This document shows positions 35,627 to 44,845 of a stretch of DNA of 64,000 nucleotides, piece by piece (the stretch's first letter is position 1; each line of letters opens with the position of its first letter). Made by a program: the position numbers and the translations under genes. The notes under the pieces were generated by a model. It was given only the letters and a program-made list of their open reading frames with translations, was not told the origin of the DNA and did not search any database. This stretch comes from Paenibacillus plantarum (GTDB lineage Bacteria; Bacillota; Bacilli; Paenibacillales; NBRC-103111). The stretch covers positions 62,001-126,000 of the forward strand of contig NZ_WHNY01000092.1 of NCBI RefSeq assembly GCF_013141695.1, read 5' to 3'.

Positions 35627-35929
35627 TTACTTGCGGAATTGAAGAAGCTTCCGTCTGCCTTGTACAAGCTGTTCCATTTGCCATTTCTTCATCCGGTTGA
35701 TGCGGAGTTGTTGCTTCCGTTTCTCTTCATCTACACCAAGGATTTGATGCAAATGTGCGGCGATGATAAGTAAGGCCATCACAAGCCAGATGACGCTAAA
35801 AATCATCGGCAATGAGCCCACTTCACGAAAATTCAATTGGGGAATGGAATAAAATAACATGCCGACTGCCAAACTCATGTACACGACATTTTTGAAACCT
35901 TTCAACCGAATCACACGCCTTTCGTTCAT
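35627..35929 (-). CDS. Small membrane protein of unknown function
   Basis: A 100-residue protein with two membrane segments (about 14-34 and 42-62) and a highly basic C-terminal tail (KRKQQLRINRMKKWQMEQLV), probably cytoplasmic. ATG 35929 is preferred, with a modest CGAGGT site; a longer frame to 36013 overlaps the upstream gene end. It lies 86 bases after the nitroreductase gene. I do not recognise the family. Confidence 0.55.
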   Translation of the reverse strand: MNERRVIRLKGFKNVVYMSLAVGMLFYSIPQLNFREVGSLPMIFSVIWLVMALLIIAAHLHQILGVDEEKRKQQLRINRMKKWQMEQLVQGRRKLLQFRK

Positions 35930-36015
35930 ATTAACCTCGAACCTAGCTCTACCTACTTCCATTGTATGAGACAAGTCGTCGAGATATGAATGTGTGGGGC
36001 GCAGTACGGCCAAGT

Positions 36016-36744
36016 TTATTCGACTTCGTAGCCTTGGCTGCTCAGAAAGGCTTTCATATGCTTCCTTGGACGCTGCGCTTTCGCAGCCATTTCCTTGGAC
36101 CAGGTCGTATCGACTTTGCCGCCGGTACGCACGTTCATGTAGTCGCGGAGCGTCTCGTCGTAGGCCTCGACCGCGGCTTGGTTCTGCGTGTACCGATTCT
36201 CGTGGTACACGGCTTCAAGCGGGAGCCGCGGACGGAGCAGCGGCTCTTGATCCGGCATGCCGATGCACATGCCGAAGATCGGGTACACGAGCTGGGGCAA
36301 GCCCAGCAGCTCGGATACTTCCGCGGGCTTATTGCGCAGCCCGCCGATGTAGCAGACGCCGAGGCCGAGCGACTCGGCGGCGATCGCTGCATTTTGCGCA
36401 GCTAATGCAGCCTCGACCGTGGCAATGATGAGATTCTCAGCATTGCCGGTGACCGGCGTGTCCACGTGTTGGTGGACCGCCTCCGCGTAGCGGTGTAGGT
36501 CTGCGCACCACACGAGGAACAGCGGGCACTCGCTGACGTAAGCTTGATTGCCGGCTAGCTCGGCTAGCTGGCTCTTCAGATCAGCATCAGTCACATGGAT
36601 GATGCTGTAAGCTTGCATATTACTCGAGGTGGAGGCAGCTTGAGCTGCCTGAATAATCGCCTCGCGTTGCTCGCTGCTAATAGGCTCATTCGTAAATTTA
36701 CGAATAGAGCGATGATTTTTTAGTAGATCAATGATTGCATTCAT
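36016..36744 (-). CDS. NfsA/Frp-type NADPH-dependent nitroreductase (flavoprotein)
   Basis: The 242-residue FMN-dependent oxidoreductase begins NHRSIRKFTNEPISSEQREA and has the family segments AAQAASTSSNMQAYSI and ESLGLGVCYIGGLRNKPAEV. These belong to the NfsA/FRP subgroup that reduces nitro compounds, quinones or FMN with NADPH. ATG 36744 follows GAGGAG at 11 bases; a GTG 12 bases earlier is too close to it. The middle of the gene is markedly GC-rich compared with its neighbours. Confidence 0.85.
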   Translation of the reverse strand: MNAIIDLLKNHRSIRKFTNEPISSEQREAIIQAAQAASTSSNMQAYSIIHVTDADLKSQLAELAGNQAYVSECPLFLVWCADLHRYAEAVHQHVDTPVTGNAENLIIATVEAALAAQNAAIAAESLGLGVCYIGGLRNKPAEVSELLGLPQLVYPIFGMCIGMPDQEPLLRPRLPLEAVYHENRYTQNQAAVEAYDETLRDYMNVRTGGKVDTTWSKEMAAKAQRPRKHMKAFLSSQGYEVE

Positions 36745-36959
36745 GCATGAGTCCACTCCTCTATCTCTTTTTTCTCAGTATCCTTGAAAATGGCGTGATT
36801 TTCAAATACTAATCCGATTTGAAATGAGAGACGTTAGGGCGAGCTGGTGTTGAGTCGGTTGCAGGGACTGGCGGCGGTGAGGACGGCGGCTCAGCCGTTG
36901 CTGCGCAGCGCAGAACCTCTGCAAGTTCCTGATGCTCGTTCTAGTCACTTATTCTCCCA
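36745..36959. other. Gene-free stretch, partly GC-rich
   Basis: No supported gene. It holds the promoter side of the nitroreductase gene and a GC-rich block at about 36835-36940 of unknown origin, ending before the acyltransferase terminator. Confidence 0.4.
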
Positions 36960-37005
36960 CGAAAAAGCTCCCGCCAAAGCTGCATTTTCGCAGATTTGCG
37001 GGAGC
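36960..37005 (-). terminator. Terminator of the acyltransferase gene
   Basis: A long GC-rich stem with a small internal mismatch (GCTCCCGC... at 36967-36983 with 36990-37005) is followed on the minus strand by a TTTTT run (36962-36966). Confidence 0.85.
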
Positions 37006-37070
37006 CGTTATTGTGGAAGCTGTAACGTGATAGCTTCTTTATCCAGCTACTGGTCACAGGTCTTCCTACC

Positions 37071-38126
37071 TCACTTCAACAAAACTTTTCTTACCTTCCG
37101 ATACACCAAAGTCAAGATCCACGGTATGGCCACAATCAAGACAAACACAATGCCATTGTAGAGATTAAATAGTAGAATTGATCCCGGTATGTGAACCTTA
37201 TATTTCCATAAGGAGAGCAGGGCTGGATGCATCAGATAGACGCCGAAGGAAACCAACCCCAGTGAGACGAAAAAGCTCGCCACACGCTTCCACCTCACTA
37301 GGAGCTCCTTAGCCATCCAGATCATGCTCACGCCGATGCCAAGGTTATACAAAAGCCACGCGATCTCATACCACGTATTTTCAAAGGAGTACCCTCTAGA
37401 AGCTAACAAATATAGCCCCGTGTACACCAAACCACTCAAGATTGAGGATGGGATCACCCACCCTTTGTTGCGATCTAGCCAAGCGCGGAAATTGCCGTAA
37501 TTCATCCCGATGGCTCCGCCAATGAGGAAGTAACCGAAATAGGTAATACACAGCTCAGGTTTATGACTGATAGGACCAATCCAGTGACTATAGATATAAA
37601 CACCAAACTGAACCGCTAACCCCCAAAACGCCAGTGTTTTACGAAACCATGCTGCATTCCTAACAGCCCATACGAGCAAAGGAAACAGCAGGTAGAACTG
37701 CACAATAATGATCATAAAATATAAATGATAGCCGGAATCTGCCCATTTTAACTGCTCGAGAAATACTTTCAGATCTACTTTAATTGGATGCCCAGGCGTC
37801 CATAACCACGGATTATATATATAGTAGAAAAAGGACCAAACGATATAAGGGACGAGCACTTGTCGAACACGTTTCCAATAGAATATGCCAGCTTGCTTAG
37901 CGCTCCAATTATCCGCATAAATATAGAACAGCACGATGCCGCTCAAAAAGATAAAGACGGGAACAGCAAAATAACTTATTTTGTTCAGAAATAAAATAAA
38001 CAGCTGCGTGCTGCTGCCTTTCAACGCTGGATCCACTGTCCAGTCTGCCGTTACATGAATCAGAACTACAGCCAAAATGGAAATGGCTCTGACAATATCA
38101 AGCTCCGTAATCTTTGCTTTTGCCAT
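37071..38126 (-). CDS. Acyltransferase family 3 membrane protein
   Basis: The 351-residue protein has about ten membrane helices and the acyltransferase-3 opening ITELDIVRAISILAVVLIHV, with the conserved His near residue 23, and FFYYIYNPWLW further on. These proteins move acetyl or succinyl groups onto cell-surface polysaccharides, glycolipids or antibiotics. No glycan genes lie nearby, so the acceptor is unknown. It appears monocistronic. Confidence 0.8.
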   Translation of the reverse strand: MAKAKITELDIVRAISILAVVLIHVTADWTVDPALKGSSTQLFILFLNKISYFAVPVFIFLSGIVLFYIYADNWSAKQAGIFYWKRVRQVLVPYIVWSFFYYIYNPWLWTPGHPIKVDLKVFLEQLKWADSGYHLYFMIIIVQFYLLFPLLVWAVRNAAWFRKTLAFWGLAVQFGVYIYSHWIGPISHKPELCITYFGYFLIGGAIGMNYGNFRAWLDRNKGWVIPSSILSGLVYTGLYLLASRGYSFENTWYEIAWLLYNLGIGVSMIWMAKELLVRWKRVASFFVSLGLVSFGVYLMHPALLSLWKYKVHIPGSILLFNLYNGIVFVLIVAIPWILTLVYRKVRKVLLK

Positions 38127-38167
38127 GTGAGTTTACTATCCTCATTTCATCATAAATACCATTTAAG

Positions 38168-38342
38168 AGGTTATTCAAAAAGTCCAATTTTGATCACGAA
38201 GTGGTCCATGAAGCGTATTCGACATCGAATATTGAATTCAGCCGGAACTTCCGGTGCTCACGTAGCTTCACTACGCTTCGCTCCTCATTTCCTAGCTTCT
38301 TTCAATCTTCTCGGTGCTGAAAATCAGACTTTTTGAACACGC
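38168..38342. mobile_element. MITE-like element with imperfect terminal inverted repeats
   Basis: A 175-bp sequence is bounded by imperfect inverted ends of about 28 bases sharing TTCAAAAAGTC and ATTTT (near 38173 and 38320-38342). It has internal palindromes such as GGAACTTCC and GTAGCTTCACTAC and no coding frame. It fills most of the gap between the acyltransferase and ferric-reductase genes. Confidence 0.6.
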
Positions 38343-38390
38343 ATTTTAACTATAGACATTTTCGACATATTTCGCAACAAGGGAATGCGC

Positions 38391-38421
38391 AAAAGAGTCC
38401 CAATCGCCTGGATTGGAACTC
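38391..38421 (-). terminator. Terminator of the ferric reductase/ApbE operon
   Basis: Arms 38395-38405 and 38411-38421 pair over 11 bp with one wobble around a five-base loop, and TTTT follows on the minus strand. Confidence 0.8.
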
Positions 38422-38425
38422 AGAA

Positions 38426-38998
38426 TCATATTTGCTTCGATTGACCTAGCTTTACTTGACGTTTACGTGACGACAATTGGAATCTAAGCAGCGTTAAACT
38501 AACAAGTATGATCGCTGTTGTGATATACATCGTAGCTGCCCAGCCTTGCTTACTATCTGTCCCTAAGAAGATGCCATGCAGCATGGACAATATAAATATC
38601 GGATAGGACAACAGATGAAGTGCAAGCCATACTTTTCTTTTCAACTTTTGTCGAATATCTGTTGTAAACAGTACAAGGAGTAAACCATACATGGCGATAG
38701 TCCCCAAGCCGTTCAGTACTGGATTATTTTTAGCTGAAAAAGGGATTAACAGTTCCGCCCAGTCGAAAGGCATGAAAGTATCTATAATGAGAATAGCCGT
38801 GTGGAGGAGGGCAAAGCCCATGCCTGTTAAATTCGCATAGGTGTGCCAGCGGAGCAGTTGGCCTTTCTTATGCCCTTTGATCTGAGGATAGCTATAGGTA
38901 ATACCGATCGCCATGCCAACGAACAAAGTTAAGTAAGAAAGAATACCAAAGGTTCGAATGAGCATCCAGGTAGGCAGTTCAATCAAGAAATGAATCAT
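38426..38998 (-). CDS. Ferric-reductase-like transmembrane (heme b) protein
   Basis: The 190-residue protein has five to six membrane helices. The likely heme-ligand His residues are in LLRWHTYANLTGMGFALLHT (about 48-67) and LALHLLSYPIFILSMLHGI (about 126-144). This is the ferric-reductase/MsrQ-type fold without a flavin or NAD domain. Its ATG overlaps the end of the ApbE gene (ATGA), so the two are coupled. It probably passes electrons across the membrane to or from a flavinylated protein. Confidence 0.8.
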   Translation of the reverse strand: MIHFLIELPTWMLIRTFGILSYLTLFVGMAIGITYSYPQIKGHKKGQLLRWHTYANLTGMGFALLHTAILIIDTFMPFDWAELLIPFSAKNNPVLNGLGTIAMYGLLLVLFTTDIRQKLKRKVWLALHLLSYPIFILSMLHGIFLGTDSKQGWAATMYITTAIILVSLTLLRFQLSSRKRQVKLGQSKQI

Positions 38999-39960
38999 AC
39001 GCTTCTTTCTCCTTTCAACCCTATCCAGGAATGCTCCATGCTCCCGAGAAGCGGCTTCACTTGAAACACATCACCAACGGAGCTATATAGGAGTGCTTCC
39101 ATGTCTTGTGATCTACGTTGGAAGAGCGGGACTCCATCCTCCATTCCGAGCATGCACAACACTTTGGCCCAGACTTCACAGGCAATCAAATCTTGGCCGA
39201 CAACTGTGCACTGCACAACAGATGATCGGCTTGGCCGCATTGTGCGTGTATCTATAAGATGATGCATCTCTCCTGTGTTCGTTAGCCAACGTCTGCGTAA
39301 TATGCTGGAAGTAGCTACAGCACCGGTTCGTAGTTGAAGCGTAACTTCCTTGGACGGATCCGTTTCGAAAGGATTGGCAATCCCGATACACCAAGGCTCA
39401 TTCTCTGCAGCCCCTCCCCATACCGATACATCTCCACCCGCATTAATGAATCCTCTACGAACTCGCCAATCCGTCTGCAGACGATTCGCAACCTGCTGAG
39501 CAGTCCAGCTTTTGACAATCCCACCGAAATCCACTTTGTACCCGGCTAATAAGCGAACCGATTTCATCCAAGGATCCACTTGCAACGACATACCTGAGTG
39601 TGGGAGTAGATTGGGTTGCTCAAGCTCCATCAATCTTTCCTGTATTCGCTCAAATGATTGCCGATAGCCAGCCCGCTCCATCGCATGTCCAACACAAATA
39701 TCAAAAGCACCATTGGTTTGTTCCTGATAATGCCTTGCTAGTTCAAGAACTTCGAGCATGCTGTCAGAAACAAAACTTAGCTGCCCGCTTCTCGCATTGA
39801 GATATGAGCATTCACTTGTCGGAATAAACCGGCTAAACCGTTGCTCTGCATGAGCAAAACCATCCAACACAGGGATTTCAAGCTCGGCAGTTGGTGTTTC
39901 CGTTTCCAGTAGGATTTGTATGTGTGAATTCATCGCACGAAATGTAAAATCACGAAACAT
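38995..39960 (-). CDS. apbE: FAD:protein FMN transferase (ApbE family)
   Basis: The 321-residue enzyme attaches FMN from FAD to Ser/Thr of a target protein outside the cytoplasm. Family motifs include QRFSRFIPTSECSYLNA, VDFGGIVKSWTAQQVANRL and RGFINAGGDVSVWGG. No signal peptide or lipobox is obvious, unlike many ApbE proteins. ATG 39960 follows GGAGAGGA. It sits between the small single-helix protein and the ferric-reductase-like gene, in one operon. Confidence 0.9.
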   Translation of the reverse strand: MFRDFTFRAMNSHIQILLETETPTAELEIPVLDGFAHAEQRFSRFIPTSECSYLNARSGQLSFVSDSMLEVLELARHYQEQTNGAFDICVGHAMERAGYRQSFERIQERLMELEQPNLLPHSGMSLQVDPWMKSVRLLAGYKVDFGGIVKSWTAQQVANRLQTDWRVRRGFINAGGDVSVWGGAAENEPWCIGIANPFETDPSKEVTLQLRTGAVATSSILRRRWLTNTGEMHHLIDTRTMRPSRSSVVQCTVVGQDLIACEVWAKVLCMLGMEDGVPLFQRRSQDMEALLYSSVGDVFQVKPLLGSMEHSWIGLKGERSV

Positions 39961-39990
39961 GTAGCCATCCTCTCCTGTCCCGACTCGACG

Positions 39991-40326
39991 CTAGGATGCG
40001 TGGCTTCTTGTGTGGGTTTTGGTCTGATTCTGCTGTTGGGATTGTGAAAGTGATTGCGAGGAAGAGTCATCTGTCCGATTGAGCTGGTTTCGACTACTTT
40101 CACTGCGCTCCATCCTATTATTCGAATTTCTACTGAAATTTTCTGACGATGGCATGTCTTGCTTTTTCTGAGCAATCACGGGTGTCGTATTTAGCTTCGC
40201 ATTCGATGCTTCTCGAACCGCCGTAAGAAATTCAGGGCTCTCTTTGACTTCCTGAAACAAATAGACAACAATCATCGCACTAACGAATCCGATCTGCCAT
40301 TTGGTCCATTTCGAGGATGCTTTCAT
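39991..40326 (-). CDS. Single-helix protein with a Ser/Gln/Asn-rich tail
   Basis: A 111-residue protein with a membrane helix near residues 10-28 (WQIGFVSAMIVVYLFQEV). A long low-complexity tail of Ser, Gln, Asn and Arg is probably outside. It begins the ApbE/ferric-reductase operon, 30 bases before apbE. I found no FMN-attachment motif of the usual D-x-x-x-G-A-[ST] form, so it is not a recognisable ApbE substrate. The start has a weak site (GGATGGG). Confidence 0.55.
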   Translation of the reverse strand: MKASSKWTKWQIGFVSAMIVVYLFQEVKESPEFLTAVREASNAKLNTTPVIAQKKQDMPSSENFSRNSNNRMERSESSRNQLNRTDDSSSQSLSQSQQQNQTKTHTRSHAS

Positions 40327-40861
40327 TCCTAACCCATCCCATCTCTATGAATAAGAATCTAAGCTCATTATACGCGGTTAAAGGCCTAAAATCCTGAGTA
40401 AGCCCTAAAAAATAGCTGAATATTCACTGAAGTTATGTATGAAGAATGGGCGCTTTCCTCCCGATGCCTAGGCACAAAGGGAAATATGTCCTCATATGAT
40501 GGAGTAGTTTACTTTGCTTAAACAGCAATACCGCCATGACCAGATAAGAAAGTATTCGCTTTCGATTTACGAAACAGCTTTCTTGTTGGAGATAAAATCT
40601 ACCAGATATAGGGATCTTTGGTCGAAGGCCAAAGTCTCTCCTTTCCCGGGGCCCCCACAAATTAATGTAGAAACGCATATCGAAAAAAGCCAAAGATGAC
40701 TAACCGCTTTACGCGGAAAGTGTAGAAGCCGACCGAGCGCTCACTCGGTGCGGACTGACTTTGCTTCGAAGATTCTCGTCACTTTGTAGGGGAGAATAGC
40801 GGTCGATCATCCTTGAATGGCCTCGATAGGGATTTTCTCATGCTGGAAGGAGTGTTCACTA
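40327..40861. other. Long leader region upstream of the yheD/yheC cluster
   Basis: No confident gene is seen in 535 bases. A 61-codon frame (40514-40699, plus) and a larger antisense frame occur, but neither has a good ribosome binding site. Small hairpins include CCGAG/CTCGG near 40732-40747. The 29-bp sequence shared with the dnaE end is at 40813-40841. A sporulation promoter is expected here but could not be assigned. Confidence 0.4.
40813..40841. repeat. 29-bp sequence shared with the dnaE stop region (copy 2)
   Basis: TTGAATGGCCTCGATAGGG and the following ATTTTCTCAT match 29175-29203 with three mismatches, ending 21 bases before the first yheD-like start codon. Confidence 0.5.
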
Positions 40862-42253
40862 TTGACCAGATCGAAAGTTGGCGTAACCATTCAAAGCACC
40901 AGCATCTTTTTGGATGATCGGACCGTTGTTCTAAGTGAAGCCATTGCAAGAAAATGGAAAGTTCCGTCCAATCAAATGATTAACATGCGATTCGGCTCCT
41001 CTCAGCAGGATGTTAAAGTGGTCACAGCTGCTGTACCGAATAGCCTTCGCGTCGACCCTGCGCTTGCATCTAAGATAGGTCTTCATCAAGGGGCTCGGCT
41101 TACCATCAACTATAAGCCAACTTCGAATACAATGTCGATTGGACCCTTAATTGGTGTCATGATTAGCCGCGTTAACGCGAGTTCCACGAGCCGCCCTTTT
41201 GGTGCTATCACCACTTTTTGTAAAGAATTGACCGATGCGTGTGATCAGATGGGGGCTAGTGTGTGTTTCTTCCCACCGAAAGAAATGCGCGCCAACCCAC
41301 AGTCACTTTCTGCTTATTCTTATGCCAATGGTTCTTGGAGTAAAAGAACGTTCCCGATTCCGAATGTCATTTACAATCGTCTCACCTCACGCAAGTACGA
41401 GAATATGCCCAATGTTCAACAATTCATGAAGGACGTCAAGTCCCGATATGGCACAGAAATCTTTAACGAGAAATATTTGAACAAAACAGAGGTTTTCGAA
41501 GCTTTGCGAAAAGATAGCTCGTTGCATAGCTACTTGCCGGAGTCTTATCTTTTCAAAAACTTTCAAATGCTGAAATCTATGGCTGCTCGCCATAGTGTTC
41601 TATTCCTCAAACCTATTACGGGAAGTCTTGGAAATGGCATTATTCGTATTCGCAGAGAAGGCCTTGGCGAATCGTATACGGCTCATTCAACTAGCCTTGC
41701 AGGCGTCCGCCGACAAACGTTCCCTTCTCTGCTTGCCGTTTTTCAATCCGTTTCTGGAAAGCTCAAGACACAGCGCTATCAAATACAGCAAGGACTTGAT
41801 CTCATTTCATCCGAGGGGAATCCGATTGACTTCCGAGCACTTGTGCAGCGGGGAGAAAAAGGAGAATGGGAAATCACTTCGATTGTAGGTCGGATTGCGG
41901 GTGCTCAGCACTTTGTTTCTAACCTGGCACGAGGTGGATCCTTATCCACAGTACCGGCTGCGCTCGCCAAAGCCTCTTTCAATACAACTGCAGCTCGCTC
42001 TTCGATTATTCGTCGTTTACGCAAGGCCTCTTTGGACATTGCCAAAGGGATCGAAACCCAGATCCCTAGTCATTTCGGTGAATTAGGCATAGATCTTGCC
42101 GTTGATCGATCAGGTAGAGTATGGCTGCTCGAAGTGAACTCTAAGCCTTCTAAGGATGATAATACAGCGCTCAACACCGACAACACGAAAAATAAAATCA
42201 GACCATCTGTAAGAACTTTAGTTAAATACGCTCGTTTTCTAGCGAAGCATTGA
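40862..42253 (+). CDS. YheD-like spore-coat-associated ATP-grasp protein (paralog 1)
   Basis: A 463-residue member of the YheC/YheD endospore coat-associated family. A beta-rich N-terminal domain (about 1-100) ends at MSIGPLIGVMIS. Then comes a conserved IYNRLTSRKYE segment and an ATP-grasp fold: a Lys/Gly loop (FLKPITGSLGNGIIRI) and the metal-binding end (VWLLEVNSKPS, about 426-436). The length matches B. subtilis YheD. The TTG start at 40862 has AAGGAG nine bases upstream. It is the first of five related genes. ATP-dependent ligase chemistry is inferred from the fold; a substrate is unknown. Confidence 0.82.
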   Translation: MTRSKVGVTIQSTSIFLDDRTVVLSEAIARKWKVPSNQMINMRFGSSQQDVKVVTAAVPNSLRVDPALASKIGLHQGARLTINYKPTSNTMSIGPLIGVMISRVNASSTSRPFGAITTFCKELTDACDQMGASVCFFPPKEMRANPQSLSAYSYANGSWSKRTFPIPNVIYNRLTSRKYENMPNVQQFMKDVKSRYGTEIFNEKYLNKTEVFEALRKDSSLHSYLPESYLFKNFQMLKSMAARHSVLFLKPITGSLGNGIIRIRREGLGESYTAHSTSLAGVRRQTFPSLLAVFQSVSGKLKTQRYQIQQGLDLISSEGNPIDFRALVQRGEKGEWEITSIVGRIAGAQHFVSNLARGGSLSTVPAALAKASFNTTAARSSIIRRLRKASLDIAKGIETQIPSHFGELGIDLAVDRSGRVWLLEVNSKPSKDDNTALNTDNTKNKIRPSVRTLVKYARFLAKH

Positions 42254-42261
42254 GGTGAACT

Positions 42262-43374
42262 ATGCGATTGCGAACACAACGCCCCTTGTTAGGCATCATG
42301 GTTACCGAACTGAACCGAGAACTGCCCTTTGCAAGCTCGAGTTTTTATCAGAATCTGTCTGCACATGGTGCTAGCAGAGGGATCGATGTGTTTGTTTTCT
42401 CGCCTAATCGCATCGATTGGATGCAAGGGATGGTAAGAGGCTATATGTACGATCGGATACAGTCAACATGGATAACTAAGTTGTTCCCCCTGCCCTCTCT
42501 CATCTATGATCGCTGCTTCTTCAGCAATAAACATAGTTATCTCACTTATCAGTATCATGTACGCAAGCTGCGTGAGATCCCTACGATTCGATTCCTTGGC
42601 TATGGTCTTGGCGGAAAGTGGGAAGTAGGGCTGATTCTGCAAAAAGATCCTGCCTTACTGCCTTACTTGCCAGAGACCAGTAGACTCCGAAGCGGACATC
42701 AACTTGAAAGTTGGTTACAGAGCCACTCAGACGCATTCTTAAAGCCTCAAGGCGGGAGTCAAGGCAAGGGTGCGATCCACATTCACAAAGTGGGTTCCCT
42801 GTTTAGGCTGCATGGACGAGATGGACGTAATCATCCCGTTTCGGAAGAGTTTCAAGAATGGTCCGCTTGCTGGCAATGGCTGAAGCATCAAATAGGCTCA
42901 CGTCCTTACCTCCTGCAACACTATTTACAACTCCACTCCATGAACGGAATGTCCTATGACGTACGATCTCTAGTCCAGAAAAATGGTCGCGGAAACTGGG
43001 AACATACGGGTATGGCCGTTCGCGTTGGAAAGCCTGGAAGCATCACTTCCAATCTGCATGGCGGAGGCACTGCTGAAGATGTGAGTGCGTATCTAACTCG
43101 CGAATTCGGAGAGATGAAGTCTGAACAGCTGATAGACACCATAACCACGCTCTCTAATCATATCCCGTCTGTACTCGAGTCCAATCATGGCCGATTAGCC
43201 GAGTTAGGCATTGATTTCGGTATTGATACCAGCGGACGCGTATGGATTCTTGAAGTGAATTCAAAGCCGGGTCGAACGATTTTCGCCCGTTTGCATAATG
43301 AGCGTGCTCGTTCGAAATCAATTGCAAATCCAATCCACTATGCTGGATTTTTGTTGAACAAACAGCTGAGCTGA
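42262..43374 (+). CDS. YheC-like ATP-grasp protein (paralog 2)
   Basis: A 370-residue YheC-length paralog that lacks the N-terminal beta domain. It keeps LPSLIYDRCFFSNKH, the ATP loop FLKPQGGSQGKGAIHIH and the end GIDTSGRVWILEVNSKPG. It begins eight bases after paralog 1 (GAGGTGAACT then ATG), so cotranscription is likely. The YDRC variant groups it with paralog 5 rather than with its neighbours. Confidence 0.82.
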   Translation: MRLRTQRPLLGIMVTELNRELPFASSSFYQNLSAHGASRGIDVFVFSPNRIDWMQGMVRGYMYDRIQSTWITKLFPLPSLIYDRCFFSNKHSYLTYQYHVRKLREIPTIRFLGYGLGGKWEVGLILQKDPALLPYLPETSRLRSGHQLESWLQSHSDAFLKPQGGSQGKGAIHIHKVGSLFRLHGRDGRNHPVSEEFQEWSACWQWLKHQIGSRPYLLQHYLQLHSMNGMSYDVRSLVQKNGRGNWEHTGMAVRVGKPGSITSNLHGGGTAEDVSAYLTREFGEMKSEQLIDTITTLSNHIPSVLESNHGRLAELGIDFGIDTSGRVWILEVNSKPGRTIFARLHNERARSKSIANPIHYAGFLLNKQLS

Positions 43375-43480
43375 AGTTTAGCTAAGCTTTGTTTGAACGT
43401 GCTCATGGGGGCAGAACGTCATATCTGCTTGGTTTGACACGGAAAGCCCCGTAGGGCAACAAGTTTAGGAGGGTAACCTA

Positions 43481-44845
43481 ATGAGTTTGACATCGTGTAT
43501 GCTCCACGCCGTACAACGAACAGATAGATCGGTCTACTTAACGAGCGATCTCGCCAAAGCTTTACGGTTAACCGGAACTAAATCCATTACTGTAAAGGTT
43601 GGGAGTAAAGGGACTTCGTTACCGGTCCGTTTGATCAAAAAAAGTGGTCAGCATATGTACATCCCGCTTTCCCTAATGGCCTCCTTGCGTATTCCTCGCA
43701 CAGGGAATGTGTTAGTCGTGAATACCAACAATAAAGAGCTTCGCATCGGTCCACTTATTGGCGTTCTAACCAATGTGGAAAACGGTACATCGCCATTCGG
43801 CTCCAAAACAGGCTTCATTCGTCAAGTTATCAACACGGGCTCACAACGTTCTTTCAGCTTTGCTTTCAGCCCTAAGAGTGTAAATTGGATACAGGAGACC
43901 GTAACTGGCCTTATACCCAAAGAAGGCGGCGGTTGGATGCGTAAAACCTTCCCGCTTCCCGATGTTATTTACAATCGGCTCTCCAGCCGTAAAGCTGAGA
44001 AATCAGCCGGGATGGAGGGATTTAAAAATCGCTTCGTGGGGCGAGGTATTCCGATCTTTAACTGGAGCTTCTTTGATAAATGGGATGTTTACAAAATGTT
44101 AGATGGTGACGAAGCTTTCCGCTTCGTACCCGAATCCCGAATTAATCCCACAGCCGAACAAATCAAAGAAATGTTGGATAAACATAAATTTATTTACTTA
44201 AAACCAACTGCAGGCAGCCTTGGCATCGGCATATATCGTGTTACCTATAATCCGAAGCGTGGTTATTTCGTCCGCTTCCGGAAAGGGAATAAGAATGTCC
44301 TGATTCGTTATGCCAAATTCGAAGGTTTGATGCAAATGTTGGGAACAGGGCGCGGCCGTTTAGCTAGCTATGTTGCCCAACAAGGAATTCGGCTCATCGA
44401 AATTGATAATTGTCCGATTGACTTCCGCTTCCACTTAACGAAAAACGGCAGTAATCAATGGGTTGTTGCAGCGATTGGGGCTAAGAAATCAGGAAAAGGC
44501 AGTGTCACAACGCATATCCGAAACGGTGGGCAGCTCATGACACCTGAGCAGGTTCTTCGTCTAGTTTATGGGGCACGCGGGGAACAAATTCTTGATAATG
44601 CCAAGGAAACAGCGATTAAACTCGCACAAGGCATTGAAAATAATTACAATCATTTGCTCGGTGAGTTAGGCTTCGATATCGGAATTGATCAGAATGAAAA
44701 AGTGTGGATGTTTGAAGCTAATGCAAAGCCTGGTCGATCCATTTTCAAGCATCCTTCGCTGAAAGACGGAGACACGGCCACCCTTCAAAGTGTGTATGAG
44801 CATTGTCTTTATTTGAGCCGTTTCCGCTCAAGGAGGGAAAATTAA
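43481..44845 (+). CDS. YheD-like ATP-grasp protein (paralog 3)
   Basis: A 454-residue YheD-length paralog with the extra N-terminal beta domain (about 1-95), then LRIGPLIGVLTN, VIYNRLSSRKAEK, the ATP loop YLKPTAGSLGIGIYRV and the end EKVWMFEANAKPG. The ATG follows AGGAGGGTAACCTA. A gap of 106 bases separates it from paralog 2 and could hold an internal promoter. Its TAA shares one base with the ATG of the next gene. Confidence 0.82.
   Translation: MSLTSCMLHAVQRTDRSVYLTSDLAKALRLTGTKSITVKVGSKGTSLPVRLIKKSGQHMYIPLSLMASLRIPRTGNVLVVNTNNKELRIGPLIGVLTNVENGTSPFGSKTGFIRQVINTGSQRSFSFAFSPKSVNWIQETVTGLIPKEGGGWMRKTFPLPDVIYNRLSSRKAEKSAGMEGFKNRFVGRGIPIFNWSFFDKWDVYKMLDGDEAFRFVPESRINPTAEQIKEMLDKHKFIYLKPTAGSLGIGIYRVTYNPKRGYFVRFRKGNKNVLIRYAKFEGLMQMLGTGRGRLASYVAQQGIRLIEIDNCPIDFRFHLTKNGSNQWVVAAIGAKKSGKGSVTTHIRNGGQLMTPEQVLRLVYGARGEQILDNAKETAIKLAQGIENNYNHLLGELGFDIGIDQNEKVWMFEANAKPGRSIFKHPSLKDGDTATLQSVYEHCLYLSRFRSRREN

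Noticed and set aside
36847..37161. 104-codon plus-strand frame after the nitroreductase gene
   Set aside because: It crosses the acyltransferase terminator and its 3' coding end and has no ribosome binding site.
40433..40693. Antisense 86-codon frame before the yhe cluster
   Set aside because: No start site or recognisable domain; kept only as part of the leader description.
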